The notes beneath the pieces are model-generated. The model was not told the DNA's origin, ran no database searches, and was given only the letters and a program-made list of their open reading frames with translations. The position numbers and the translations under genes are program-made. A DNA stretch of 64,000 nucleotides from Streptomyces cadmiisoli (GTDB lineage Bacteria > Actinomycetota > Actinomycetes > Streptomycetales > Streptomycetaceae): the NCBI RefSeq assembly GCF_003261055.1, contig NZ_CP030073.1:6758001-6822000 (forward strand), read 5' to 3'. Shown here piece after piece: positions 45,967 through 54,516 of the stretch (positions are counted from its first letter, which is position 1; the number at the start of each line of letters is the position of its first letter).

Positions 45967-47214
45967 TCACGGCGGACCGGAGCCGTTCAGCCAGAACGCC
46001 CCGTACACCGCCGACGCCACCGCGATACCGCCCACGACGAGCGCGCACGCGGTCGTGCGCAGTCTGGCCAGGGCGATCGCGAGCGGCAGCAGCAGCGGGA
46101 AGGCCGGCATCAGCAGGCGGGGCTTGGAGCCGAAGTAGCTCGACGCGCACAGGGCGAGCGCGGTGACGACCCCGGCGTAGACCAGGAGCGGAAGCGGCTG
46201 GCGCTGCCGTACACAGACGACGTACAGCCAGATCACCAGTCCGACCCCGACGATCAGGCCCGCCCCGGCCGCCGCCGACGGGAACGACGTGAACTTCTCG
46301 CCGATGAAGCGGGCGAAGGCGTAGCCGCCGTCGAAGCCGTTGCGCCAGCCCGCCTGGACGTCGAGATAGGCGAGCGGGCCCCCGCCGGTGTGGGCGCCGA
46401 CCCACAGGACGTACCCGGCGGCTCCCAGGGGCGCGACGAGCATGCCGAGGGCGCGCCGCCCGACGGACGCGCCCGCGGTGGAGGGGGCGGCGGCCGGGGA
46501 GAGGGCGTGCGGCAACTCGTGTGCGCCGCCGGGGGAGGCCGCGCTTCGCTGTCGCGCGGATGGAGCAACGCGCCGGTCCCGGACGAACGTGGCGATCGCC
46601 GCCGCCCACACCGCCGCGACCACGGCGAGCCCCACCGGCCGGGTGAGCCCCGCGAGCAGGGCCAGCGAGCCGGCCGTGACCCAGCGGCCGGTGAGCACCG
46701 CGTACAGCGACCAGGCGGCGAGCGCCGTGAACAGGGACTCGCTGTACGCCATCGACTGCACGATCCCGACCGGCAGCACGGCCCACAGCAGCACCGCGCA
46801 GACCCCGGCCCGCCGGCCGTACACATGGTCGGCCACCGCGAAGATCCCCCAGGCCGCCGCGAGCGAGGCGGTCAGGGAGACGGCGAACCCGGCGTCCGCG
46901 TAGGACATCGGGGTCACCGCGTGCAGCAGCCGCTCCAGCCAGGGCAGCAGCGGGAAGAAGGCGAGGTTGGAGTGGACGTCGCCGTTCGGCAGGCGCACCT
47001 CGTAGCCGTAGCCCAGCTCGGCGACCCTGGTGTACCAGAGCGCGTCCCAGCGGGCGGTCAGCAGCGTGTACGCGCTCTTGTCGCGCGCGGCGCTCCACAC
47101 GGCCAGGGCCAGCAGTCCGAGCGCCCGGACGGCCGCGTACCCGAGGAGGGCGGGGGCCGCCCGGCGCAGGGCGGCGGCGCCGCTTCGTGCCACAGGCGTT
47201 TCAAGATCGGTCAC
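45967..47214 (-). CDS. PIG-V/ArnT-like membrane mannosyltransferase
   Basis: A 415-residue glycosyltransferase with about ten membrane helices. The first extracellular loop has WDALWYTRVAELGYGYE (the WD of GT-C enzymes), then SNLAFFPLLPWLERLL, and VLPVGIVQSMAYSESLFTAL with SESL, typical of PIG-V-like mannosyltransferases that use polyprenyl-phosphate sugar donors. GTG 47214 begins the protein; ATG 47271 would add 19 residues. It is divergent from the efflux pump. Acceptor unknown; protein O-mannosylation or lipoglycan synthesis are possible in actinomycetes. Confidence 0.82.
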   Translation of the reverse strand: MTDLETPVARSGAAALRRAAPALLGYAAVRALGLLALAVWSAARDKSAYTLLTARWDALWYTRVAELGYGYEVRLPNGDVHSNLAFFPLLPWLERLLHAVTPMSYADAGFAVSLTASLAAAWGIFAVADHVYGRRAGVCAVLLWAVLPVGIVQSMAYSESLFTALAAWSLYAVLTGRWVTAGSLALLAGLTRPVGLAVVAAVWAAAIATFVRDRRVAPSARQRSAASPGGAHELPHALSPAAAPSTAGASVGRRALGMLVAPLGAAGYVLWVGAHTGGGPLAYLDVQAGWRNGFDGGYAFARFIGEKFTSFPSAAAGAGLIVGVGLVIWLYVVCVRQRQPLPLLVYAGVVTALALCASSYFGSKPRLLMPAFPLLLPLAIALARLRTTACALVVGGIAVASAVYGAFWLNGSGPP

Positions 47215-47475
47215 GGGCTCGATTATCGACGGACCGTCCAACCGGCCGGTCGGCGGTGTGGGCGCCGGCATGCGGGGTAGTGGCGCATGCCACACCGTTG
47301 CGCCGAATGTATGAGACGTCCGCCACTCGGGTCCGGCGGCGACTCGCGTACGCTGACGTGTCACTCGCCGCACGTTGCGCGCGCCGGGGAGCACCGCTCC
47401 TCTCCGGTCGAGACGCGGGGGAGTCCCCACCCCCGTGAGCCCGCCGAGGCGAGGGAACTTCTGGGAGGTACGTGA

Positions 47476-49086
47476 ATGTCCGGGACGACCACGGGCGCTG
47501 TCGGGCTGCGCCGGCGGGCGGCCGGGGCCGGTGCCAACCGCTGGGTCGTCCTCGTGGTCCTCTGCGCCAGCCTGCTGCTGGTCGCGGTCGACGCGACCGT
47601 GCTGCACGTGGCGGTGCCCGCCGTCACCGAGGATCTCAAGCCCAGCGCCATAGAGCTGCTCTGGATCGTCGACGTCTACCCGCTCGTCTGCGCCTCGCTG
47701 CTGATCCTGTTCGGCACGCTCGGCGACCGGGTGGGCCGCAGACGGGTCCTGCTGCTCGGCTACACCCTGTTCGGTGTCGCCTCCGCCATGGCGGCCGTGG
47801 CCGACACCGCCCAGGTCCTGATCGCGGCACGGGCGCTGCTCGGGGTCGGCGGCGCGATGATCATGCCCGCGACGCTGTCGATCCTGCGGCAGGTGTTCCC
47901 CGACCGGCGCGAGCGGGCGGTCGCGATCGGTGTCTGGAGCGCGGTGGCCGCGGTGGGCGCGGCGGTCGGGCCCCTGCTCGGCGGATTCCTTCTGGAGCAC
48001 TTCTGGTGGGGGTCGGTCTTCCTCGTCAACATCCCGCTGATGCTGGTCAGCCTGCCGGTGGGGCGAATTCTGCTGCCCGAGTCGACGGGTGCGGGGGACG
48101 GCCCCTGGGACGTGGTCGGCGCGCTGATGGCGGCGGCCGGACTGTTCGGGGTGGTGCTCGGCGTCAAGCGGCTGGGCGGCGGCGAGCCGGCGGACAGCGC
48201 GTTCACCGTGGTGCCGCTGGTGCTGGGCGCGGCGCTGCTGGTCCTGTTCGTGCGCCGGCAGCGGCGGCGCAAGCATCCGCTGATCGACCTGCGGATGTTC
48301 GCCCGGCCGGCGTTCAGCACGTCCGTCGGGTGCATCGTGCTGGCGATGCTCGCGCTGGTCGGCCTGGAGCTGATCGCGGCGCAGTACCTGCAACTGGTGC
48401 TCGGCCTGTCGCCGCTGGAGACCGGGCTGCGGCTGCTCCCGCTGACCGTCGCCGCGATGGCGGCGGGGCTGCTGGGAGCGCGGATGCTGCGGCGGTTCGG
48501 GCCCCGGCGGATGGTGTCCGCCGGGTTCTGCCTGACGGCCTTCGCGGTGGTCCTGCTGACCGCGATGGGACGGCACGACAACCCGGGACTGCTGCTGGCC
48601 GGCTTCGTGCTGCTCGGGTTCGGGCTGGAGACCACGCTGTTCGGGGCGTACGAGTCGATGCTGAGCGAGGCGCCGCCGGAACAGGCCGGTGGCGCGGCGG
48701 CGATCGGTGAGACGTCGTACCAACTCGGGGCCGGGATCGGGATCGCGCTGCTCGGGAGTGTGATGAACGCGGCGTACACGCCCGGACTCACCTCGGTGCC
48801 CGGCGTTCCGGCGTCGGCCTCGGCCGCGGCGGGGCATTCGCTGGGGGAGGCCTACGCCGTCGCCGACCGGCTCGGCGGAACGGCGGGCGAGGCCCTGCGG
48901 AGGGCGGCCCGGGACTGCTTCGTGCACGGTCTGCATGTGACGTTGCTGGTGAGCGCGGGACTGTTGCTCATGGGCGCGGCGATGGCGCTGCGGCTGCCCC
49001 GGCTGATGCACTGCGAGGTGGGGGAGGTCGAGGTGCCGGCGCCGCGGGAGGCCGCCCGCCCCCTGCCCACCCACGCCCGCCCGTGA
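47476..49086 (+). CDS. DHA2-family MFS efflux transporter
   Basis: A 536-residue 14-helix drug:H+ antiporter of the EmrB/QacA class. Motif A: GDRVGRRRVLLLGYTLFG after helix 2; motif C: VWSAVAAVGAAVGPLLGGFL in helix 5; DATVLHVAVPAV in helix 1. It probably exports a toxic or self-made compound. ATG 47476 has GGGAGGT 7 nt upstream. The C-terminus has an acidic tail. A bulged hairpin lies downstream. There is no adjacent TetR gene; the nearest regulators are distant. Confidence 0.9.
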   Translation: MSGTTTGAVGLRRRAAGAGANRWVVLVVLCASLLLVAVDATVLHVAVPAVTEDLKPSAIELLWIVDVYPLVCASLLILFGTLGDRVGRRRVLLLGYTLFGVASAMAAVADTAQVLIAARALLGVGGAMIMPATLSILRQVFPDRRERAVAIGVWSAVAAVGAAVGPLLGGFLLEHFWWGSVFLVNIPLMLVSLPVGRILLPESTGAGDGPWDVVGALMAAAGLFGVVLGVKRLGGGEPADSAFTVVPLVLGAALLVLFVRRQRRRKHPLIDLRMFARPAFSTSVGCIVLAMLALVGLELIAAQYLQLVLGLSPLETGLRLLPLTVAAMAAGLLGARMLRRFGPRRMVSAGFCLTAFAVVLLTAMGRHDNPGLLLAGFVLLGFGLETTLFGAYESMLSEAPPEQAGGAAAIGETSYQLGAGIGIALLGSVMNAAYTPGLTSVPGVPASASAAAGHSLGEAYAVADRLGGTAGEALRRAARDCFVHGLHVTLLVSAGLLLMGAAMALRLPRLMHCEVGEVEVPAPREAARPLPTHARP

Positions 49087-49139
49087 CCGCCTCGCCGCCC
49101 GGGGTGTGGGCCGGCCGGACCGTGTCGTGGTGACCGGAC

Positions 49140-49185
49140 GCCGCGGCGGTGGCACGATCCCCGCTGTGGACCGTCGTGCCGCGGC
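49140..49185 (+). terminator. possible terminator of the MFS gene
   Basis: Arms GCCGCGG plus GCACGA (49140-49157, with a 5-nt bulge) pair with TCGTGCCGCGGC (49174-49185). The loop is 16 nt. Position 54 bp after the stop fits a terminator, but the bulge makes this tentative. Confidence 0.4.
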
Positions 49186-49257
49186 GCCGCGCCGCGCCGG
49201 GGTGGACGTGCGGGCGGCCGCCTCGTAACGTCGGCATCCAGTCCGTGCCTAGCGGTG

Positions 49258-49426
49258 CTAGTGCCGCAGCAGGCAACGTTCGCCCCGTCGCGACGCCCGG
49301 CACGCCCTCTCGCCGCACCGGCCGAAAGCCCGAGTACGTCCAGTACGAGGACTTCCGGCCGGTACACCGAGAGCACGCACCGGACGCCGCTCCTTGACGG
49401 GCGAACGTTGCCTGCCACGGCACTAG
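49258..49426. repeat. 169-bp near-complete palindrome, MITE-like
   Basis: Both ends begin CTAGTGCCG and the terminal 31 bp are inverted copies with two substitutions and one indel (left CTAGTGCCGCAGCAGGCAAC, right ending GTTGCCTGCCACGGCACTAG). The inner 18-bp arms (49320-49337 and 49343-49360) pair around a 5-nt loop. The middle parts also pair at roughly three positions in four, many differences being C/T, which become G-U wobble on the minus-strand transcript. It ends 24 bp before the acyl-CoA dehydrogenase start. No transposase is inside, so a non-autonomous mobile element or a structured RNA is likely. Confidence 0.75.
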
Positions 49427-49450
49427 TTTTGAGCTGCCGGAGGGTGGTCC

Positions 49451-50641
49451 GTGTCCGCGACCTCGAAGTTGCCCCCGTTCGATCCGACCGATCCGCTGGG
49501 GATCGACGAGCTCCTGGAGCCCGAGGACCTGGCCGTGCGGGACACCGTCCGCGGCTGGGCCGCGGACCGGGTGCTGCCGTACGTCGCCGAGTGGTACGAG
49601 ACCGGCGAGCTGCCGGTGATCCGCGAACTGGCCCGGGAACTCGGCGCGATCGGCGCCCTCGGGATGTCGCTGAGCGGGTACGGCTGCGCCGGAGCCAGTG
49701 CCGTGCAGTACGGCCTGGCCTGTCTGGAGCTGGAGGCCGCCGACTCGGGCATCCGCTCCCTGGTCTCCGTGCAGGGCTCGCTCGCCATGTACGCCATCCA
49801 CCGGTTCGGCTCCGAGGAGCAGAAGCTGCGGTGGCTGCCGCCCATGGCCGCCGGGGACGTCATCGGCTGCTTCGGACTGACCGAGCCCGACCACGGGTCC
49901 GACCCCGCCTCGATGCGGACCTACGCCAAGCGGGACGGCGGTGACTGGATCCTCAACGGGCGCAAGATGTGGATCACCAACGGGTCCGTCGCGGGCGTGG
50001 CCGTGGTGTGGGCGCAGACCGAGGACGGGGTGCGCGGGTTCGCCGTCCCGACGGACAGCCCCGGATTCTCCGCGCCCGAGATCCGGCACAAGTGGTCGCT
50101 GCGGGCCAGCGTCACCAGCGAGCTGATCCTCGACGACGTCCGGCTGCCCGCCGACGCCGTGCTGCCGGACGTGACCGGCCTGCGCGGTCCGCTGAGCTGC
50201 CTGTCCCACGCCCGGTACGGCATCGTCTGGGGCGCCATGGGCGCGGCGCGGACCTGCTTCGAGACCGCCGTCGACTACGCGAGGACGCGGGAGCAGTTCG
50301 GGCGGCCCATCGCGGGCTTCCAGCTCACCCAGGCCAAACTCGCCGACATGGCGGTCGAACTGCACAAGGGGATTCTGCTCGCCCATCATCTGGGGCGGCG
50401 GATGGACGCGGGCCGGCTGCGTCCCGAACAGGTCAGCTTCGGCAAGCTCAACAACGTGCGGGAGGCCATCGACATCTGCCGTACGGCCCGGACGATCCTC
50501 GGTGCCAACGGGATCTCCCTGGAGTACCCGGTGATGCGGCACGCGACCAATCTCGAATCCGTGCTCACCTACGAGGGCACCGTCGAGATGCACCAACTCG
50601 TGCTGGGCAAGGCGCTCACCGGGGTCGACGCCTTCCGGTGA
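49451..50641 (+). CDS. acyl-CoA dehydrogenase, glutaryl-CoA dehydrogenase-like
   Basis: A 396-residue FAD-dependent acyl-CoA dehydrogenase. FAD/substrate motifs: CFGLTEPDHGSDPASMRTYA with the Arg that glutaryl-CoA dehydrogenase uses for the terminal carboxylate, WILNGRKMWITNG, RTREQFGRPIAGFQLTQAKL, and the C-terminal YEGTVEMHQLVLGKALTG carrying the catalytic Glu. The match to glutaryl-CoA dehydrogenase is suggestive; short-chain or branched acyl-CoA use cannot be excluded. GTG 49451 has GGAGGGTGG just upstream. The palindromic element sits directly in front of its ribosome site. Confidence 0.9.
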   Translation: MSATSKLPPFDPTDPLGIDELLEPEDLAVRDTVRGWAADRVLPYVAEWYETGELPVIRELARELGAIGALGMSLSGYGCAGASAVQYGLACLELEAADSGIRSLVSVQGSLAMYAIHRFGSEEQKLRWLPPMAAGDVIGCFGLTEPDHGSDPASMRTYAKRDGGDWILNGRKMWITNGSVAGVAVVWAQTEDGVRGFAVPTDSPGFSAPEIRHKWSLRASVTSELILDDVRLPADAVLPDVTGLRGPLSCLSHARYGIVWGAMGAARTCFETAVDYARTREQFGRPIAGFQLTQAKLADMAVELHKGILLAHHLGRRMDAGRLRPEQVSFGKLNNVREAIDICRTARTILGANGISLEYPVMRHATNLESVLTYEGTVEMHQLVLGKALTGVDAFR

Positions 50642-50686
50642 CGGTGAGCCGTCCACCGTTCGGGCGGACCGGTGAGCGGCCCTGCC

Positions 50687-51124
50687 TCAGCTCTGGTTGA
50701 AGAAGCCGTCCTCACGGCGGGCGGCGGAGTCCCCGCTGATGATCTCCGTGTCGGCGGGGGACAGCAGGAACACGCGGTTGGACACACGGTCGATCGAGCC
50801 GCGCAGCCCGAAGATCAGGCCGGCCGCGAAGTCGACCACGCGCTTGGCGTCGGCGGGCTCCATGGCCGTCAGGTTCATGATCACGGGGACGCCGTCCCGG
50901 AAGAGTTCACCGATGGCGCGTGCGTCCCGGAAGCTGTCCGGCGTGACCGTGCCGATGCGACGGCCCACCTCCTCGGCCGTGTCGGTGGCCACCTTCACCC
51001 GGGGGTCCGTGACCCAGGCGTCCCCGGACTCGGGTTCCTCGTAGGTGTCGTCGTCGTAGTAACGCTCGTCATCGTTGTCGTCGACGAGGCCGAGCCACGC
51101 ACTCGCCTTGCGCACCGATCCCAT
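50687..51124 (-). CDS. sflA: SepF-like cell division protein SflA
   Basis: A 145-residue SepF-family protein. An N-terminal amphipathic start ([13 protein letters not shown]) is followed by an acidic linker rich in Asp/Glu/Tyr, then the SepF domain about residues 45-130 with [40 protein letters not shown] and [11 protein letters not shown]. Streptomyces carries SepF beside FtsZ plus two SepF-like proteins, SflA and SflB; the context of this gene matches where I recall sflA (SCO1749), and there is no ftsZ cluster here. SflA/B are reported to restrain ectopic Z-rings. The C-terminal extension ends FFNQS. Confidence 0.8.
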   Translation of the reverse strand: MGSVRKASAWLGLVDDNDDERYYDDDTYEEPESGDAWVTDPRVKVATDTAEEVGRRIGTVTPDSFRDARAIGELFRDGVPVIMNLTAMEPADAKRVVDFAAGLIFGLRGSIDRVSNRVFLLSPADTEIISGDSAARREDGFFNQS

Positions 51125-51434
51125 GGACGCCTCCTCTCACAGCGGTCTTTCTGCTTTCCGCATCCCTATGGTCATCCATGATGCGGACGGCGCGCCAAGT
51201 GGATAGACGCCGCGCGGGGGGTTTGTGACGGTACTGGTGCACAGCGAATACGTCGAGAGCCCGGCTGTGGCAAGGGTGTTGCCGAGCCCGGCTGCTGACT
51301 GTGAGTGAAATACGATTCTTCTCGGCGTCCGGGTGAGCGGTGGGGCGGACGGGTGACGCAAGAGGGCAGCCCGATGTGAAGATCAGTCGATACGATGCCG
51401 CCGCTCAGCGCCGTACGCATCTCGGGGGGTCGCC
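51125..51434. promoter_or_regulatory. divergent promoter region of sflA and DUF5685-like gene with repeat-hairpin
   Basis: 310 bp. It contains two direct copies of GAGCCCGGCTG (51257-51267 and 51284-51294, 27 bp apart) with a hairpin GGCAA/TTGCC at 51269-51283 exactly between them. The region near 51300-51330 and 51380-51395 is A/T-richer and probably holds promoter elements. No gene is seen. Confidence 0.45.
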
Positions 51435-52643
51435 ATGTTCGGAATCGTCAGGCCGTGCCGGCATCGGCTGGGGGAACGGCTCAGAACCCAGTGGATGGCG
51501 CATCTGTGCGGGCTGTGCCTCGCGCTGCGCAGTGACCACGGGCAGTTCGCCCGGGTGGCGACGAACTACGACGGGCTGCTCATCTCCGTTCTGACGGAGG
51601 CTCAGGCGGAGGGGGCGGTCGCCGAGGGGTGGCGGCGTACGGCGGGGCCCTGTCCGCTGCGCGGCATGCGGACCGCGTCCGTCGCCCGAGGCGAGGGCGC
51701 GCGGCTCGCCGCCGCCGTCTCGCTGGTGCTCGCCTCCGCCAAGGTGCGCGACCATGTCGCCGACGGGGACGGGCTGCTGGCCCGCCGACCGGTGGCGCTC
51801 GCCGCCCGCCGGGTGGCGGAGAGCTGGGGGCGTGCGGGCGCGCGCGGCGGAGCGGGCGTGGGCTTCGACACCGGCGTCCTCGTCGACGCGGTGGACCGGC
51901 AGTCGGACGTCGAGGCGCTCGCGGGGATCGGCACACCCCTGCTGACCGTCACCGAGCCGACCGAGACCGCCACCTCCGCCGCCTTCGCGCACACCGCGGT
52001 CCTGGCGGGCCGGCCGGACAACGCCGAGCCGCTCGCCGAGGCCGGACGCCTCTTCGGACGGCTGGCGCACCTGCTGGACGCGGTGGAGGACAGGGAGGCC
52101 GACACCGCGTCCGGTGCCTGGAACCCGCTCACCGCGACGGGCACCTCGCTCACCGAGGCCCGTCGGCTCGCCGACGACGCCGTGCACGGGATACGGCTCG
52201 CGCTGGGTGAGGTGACCTGGGGATCGCAGGCCGAGCCGGGCAAGCCGGGCGCGAACGGCAGGCTGGCGCACCGGCTGCTGGTCCACGAACTGCCCTCCTC
52301 CGTCGAGCGGGCGTTCGGCAGCGCGTCCTGCGGCCATCGGCCGGAGCTGTACGGACCGTACTCACCGCCCGGCGGACCGGCCGGGCCGGGCGCGCCGCCG
52401 CCCCCGGGCCCGCCCCGGCGTGACCGGCGCGGACTGCTCGCGGGATGCGCCGTGTGGCTGGGACTGGCCTGCACGTGCCAGCTGTGCTGCGGGGAGTACG
52501 ACGATCCGTGGACCGGTGAGCGCAAGGAAGGGCTGTGCAACAACTGCGACTGCGACTGCGGCAACTGTGAAGGGTGCTGCGATTGCTGCAACTGCTGTGA
52601 CAAGTGCGGCTGCGACGGGTGCGACTGCGGCTGCAACTGCTGA
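51435..52643 (+). CDS. DUF5685-like protein with metallothionein-like Cys-rich tail
   Basis: A 402-residue protein. The first ~290 residues form a helical domain starting MFGIVRPCRHRLGERLRTQW and MAHLCGLCLALRSDHGQFAR, which I recall as DUF5685. It has CxxC (CGLC) and a further CPLRG-type Cys motif, so metal binding is likely there also. Residues about 295-335 are a Pro/Gly linker. A short hydrophobic stretch (LLAGCAVWLGLACTC) is followed by ~35 residues of almost pure CxC/CC motifs (CDCDCGNCEGCCDCC, CNCC) with about 20 cysteines, resembling a metallothionein. Adjacent to sflA. Function unknown; metal storage, sensing or a maturation scaffold are possibilities. Confidence 0.8.
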   Translation: MFGIVRPCRHRLGERLRTQWMAHLCGLCLALRSDHGQFARVATNYDGLLISVLTEAQAEGAVAEGWRRTAGPCPLRGMRTASVARGEGARLAAAVSLVLASAKVRDHVADGDGLLARRPVALAARRVAESWGRAGARGGAGVGFDTGVLVDAVDRQSDVEALAGIGTPLLTVTEPTETATSAAFAHTAVLAGRPDNAEPLAEAGRLFGRLAHLLDAVEDREADTASGAWNPLTATGTSLTEARRLADDAVHGIRLALGEVTWGSQAEPGKPGANGRLAHRLLVHELPSSVERAFGSASCGHRPELYGPYSPPGGPAGPGAPPPPGPPRRDRRGLLAGCAVWLGLACTCQLCCGEYDDPWTGERKEGLCNNCDCDCGNCEGCCDCCNCCDKCGCDGCDCGCNC

Positions 52644-53416
52644 CGACCGTGAGCCCGGCCGTGGGACGGCCGGCGCGGCCGGTCGCTGAGCGCGGCGGCA
52701 CCGGCGCCGTACCGGGACGCCGTCCGCACGCCGGCACACCGCTCGCGCGGCGGCCCGGCCGCCGCACGGGGCCGGGCTCCCGCCGGGCTCGGGTGTCCGG
52801 CCGTAGGGGCGACTTCTGGACATCCGGGGGTCCGGCCCGCCGGCCGCGACGGGGTGCTCCCCGGCGTGGACGGCCTGCCCCTCGACGGCGAGCCCTGCGT
52901 GGGGTGGGCGCGGCACATCGTCAGCCGGGATCCCGTGGGCTGGGCGCGGTGGGCGGCGGGCGTCCGTCCCGGTCCGTGAAGGCGTCCGCGGTGTACGGGA
53001 TTTCGACCCGAGGCCGAGGCCCCGGCGGTGGTTCGGTGAGATCCGGGCCGCACCGCACCGTCCGCGTCCGGCCGGTGCGGTGCCGGTTCATACCGTGAGC
53101 GGGCCCGCGCACGGTGCGCGTCGAGAAACGCGCTCGACCGCCCCTTCCCGCCGCCGGGCGGCCCGCGGCACGGTGGCCGAACCGAGGGAGGGCGACGTGT
53201 TCTGACGGTGGGTCGGCAGGGGCCGGGCCAAGGTTTGTTCAAAGATTGACGGCCGAAAGGCGCCCTTGCGCCCGTCGGCCGTGCCACCGAATACTCCCCC
53301 TCAGCGCTTGTCAGGGGCACGTCGTGTTCGGAATCCGGACGATCATGCCGCTGGCTGCGCCTCACGGGCCCGCAACCCCACGACCGGGCCCCCTACTCCC
53401 CGTGGAGGGACGAAAA
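52644..53416. other. 773-bp intergenic region before the first protease
   Basis: It begins with a terminator hairpin (52655-52673). The middle (about 52854-52979) has a short frame with gene-like third-base GC bias ending in a TGA at 52977 (PGVDGLPLDGEPCVGWAR...), which may be a small gene or the remnant of one; I cannot support it further. The last 170 bp contain the protease promoter region, with a hairpin at 53251-53280 (arms GGCCGAAAGGCGC and GCGCCCGTCGGCC). Confidence 0.4.
52655..52673 (+). terminator. terminator after DUF5685-like gene
   Basis: Perfect 8-bp stem CCGGCCGT/ACGGCCGG with a 3-nt loop, 12 bp after the stop. Short but stable given the GC content. Confidence 0.5.
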
Positions 53417-54322
53417 GTGAGGATCAAGCGCACCACCCCCCGTAGCGGCTTCTCGAGACGGACTCGGCTGATCGCCGTTTCCACCGGCCTCGTGGCCGCC
53501 GCCGCGATCGCGATCCCCAGCGCGAACGCGGCCGACACCCCCACCACCTTCAGCTCCGCCGAGCTCAAGAGCGCGAGCGCCTCGGTGCTGAAGGCCGACG
53601 TCCCGGGCACCGCCTGGGCCGTCGACAGCAAGACCGGCCGGGTGCTCCTGACGGCCGACAGCACCGTGTCGCAGGCCGAGATAGCGAAGATCAAGGAGCA
53701 GGCCGGCGGCAACGCCGACGCGCTCACGATCAAGCGCACCCCCGGCAAGTTCAGCAAGCTCATCCAGGGCGGCGACGCCATCTACGCCAGCAGTTGGCGC
53801 TGCTCCCTGGGCTTCAACGTCCGCGCCAGCAACGGCACCGAATACTTCCTGACCGCCGGTCACTGCACCGACGGCGCGGGCACCTGGTACTCCAACTCCG
53901 GCCGGACCACGGTGATCGGCTCGACCGCCGGCTCCAGCTTCCCGGGCAACGACTACGGCATCGTGCGCTACTCCGGCTCCGTGAGCCGGCCCGGCACGGC
54001 CAACGGTGTGGACATCACCCGCGCCGCGACGCCCAGCGTGGGCACCACCGTCATCCGTGACGGTTCGACCACCGGCACGCACAGCGGCCGGGTCACCGCG
54101 CTCAACGCCACCGTGAACTACGGCGGCGGCGACATCGTCTCCGGCCTGATCCAGACCACGGTCTGCGCCGAGCCCGGCGACTCCGGCGGTTCGCTGTACG
54201 GCAGCGGCGGCGTCGCCTACGGTCTGACCTCCGGCGGCAGCGGCAACTGCTCCTCCGGCGGTACGACCTTCTTCCAGCCCGTCACGGAGGCCCTGAGCGC
54301 CTACGGCGTCAGCGTCTACTAG
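53417..54322 (+). CDS. streptogrisin B-like secreted serine protease
   Basis: A 301-residue chymotrypsin-fold (S1 family, streptogrisin/alpha-lytic type) pre-pro-protease. Signal peptide: [22 protein letters not shown] short propeptide (about residues 40-115) serves as folding chaperone. The mature enzyme starts about ISGG-equivalent [20 protein letters not shown], with catalytic His in [12 protein letters not shown], Asp in [13 protein letters not shown] and Ser in [12 protein letters not shown], plus two disulphide pairs. The sequence is very close to Streptomyces SGPB. GTG 53417 has GGAGGGA upstream. A hairpin terminator follows. It is secreted in pro form and self-cleaves. Confidence 0.94.
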   Translation: MRIKRTTPRSGFSRRTRLIAVSTGLVAAAAIAIPSANAADTPTTFSSAELKSASASVLKADVPGTAWAVDSKTGRVLLTADSTVSQAEIAKIKEQAGGNADALTIKRTPGKFSKLIQGGDAIYASSWRCSLGFNVRASNGTEYFLTAGHCTDGAGTWYSNSGRTTVIGSTAGSSFPGNDYGIVRYSGSVSRPGTANGVDITRAATPSVGTTVIRDGSTTGTHSGRVTALNATVNYGGGDIVSGLIQTTVCAEPGDSGGSLYGSGGVAYGLTSGGSGNCSSGGTTFFQPVTEALSAYGVSVY

Positions 54323-54374
54323 GCCGGCCCGTACCACCGGCACCCGTACGGCACGACTCCGGTCGGCAGCACGA

Positions 54375-54411
54375 CGAGCCCCCGCACACGCAACAGCCGT
54401 GCGGGGGCTCG
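54375..54411 (+). terminator. terminator after first streptogrisin gene
   Basis: Perfect 13-bp stem CGAGCCCCCGCAC/GTGCGGGGGCTCG with an 11-nt loop, 53 bp after the stop. No T-run. Confidence 0.8.
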
Positions 54412-54516
54412 CCCTTGTGCGGGGGACGGAGTTACCGTCGAAGGACGCAGCGAGGACGCGCGCGGACGCGGCGGTCGAGCACCCGCCTGCGCCCACTTCG
54501 GACTCTGGGGGCCGTG

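Larger units (their letters stand above)
49087..49450. other. intergenic region holding a bulged hairpin and the palindromic element
   Basis: 364 bp between the MFS gene and the acyl-CoA dehydrogenase gene. The first part has a bulged hairpin (49140-49185); the second part is filled by the 169-bp palindrome at 49258-49426. The 24 bp left before the GTG start hold the ribosome site GGAGGGTGG. No gene is seen: the open frames here are formed by the palindrome itself. Confidence 0.7.

Noticed and set aside
49255..49944. Frames running through the palindrome into the acyl-CoA dehydrogenase gene
   Set aside because: They are formed by the palindrome and by shadow reading of the dehydrogenase; no independent domain.
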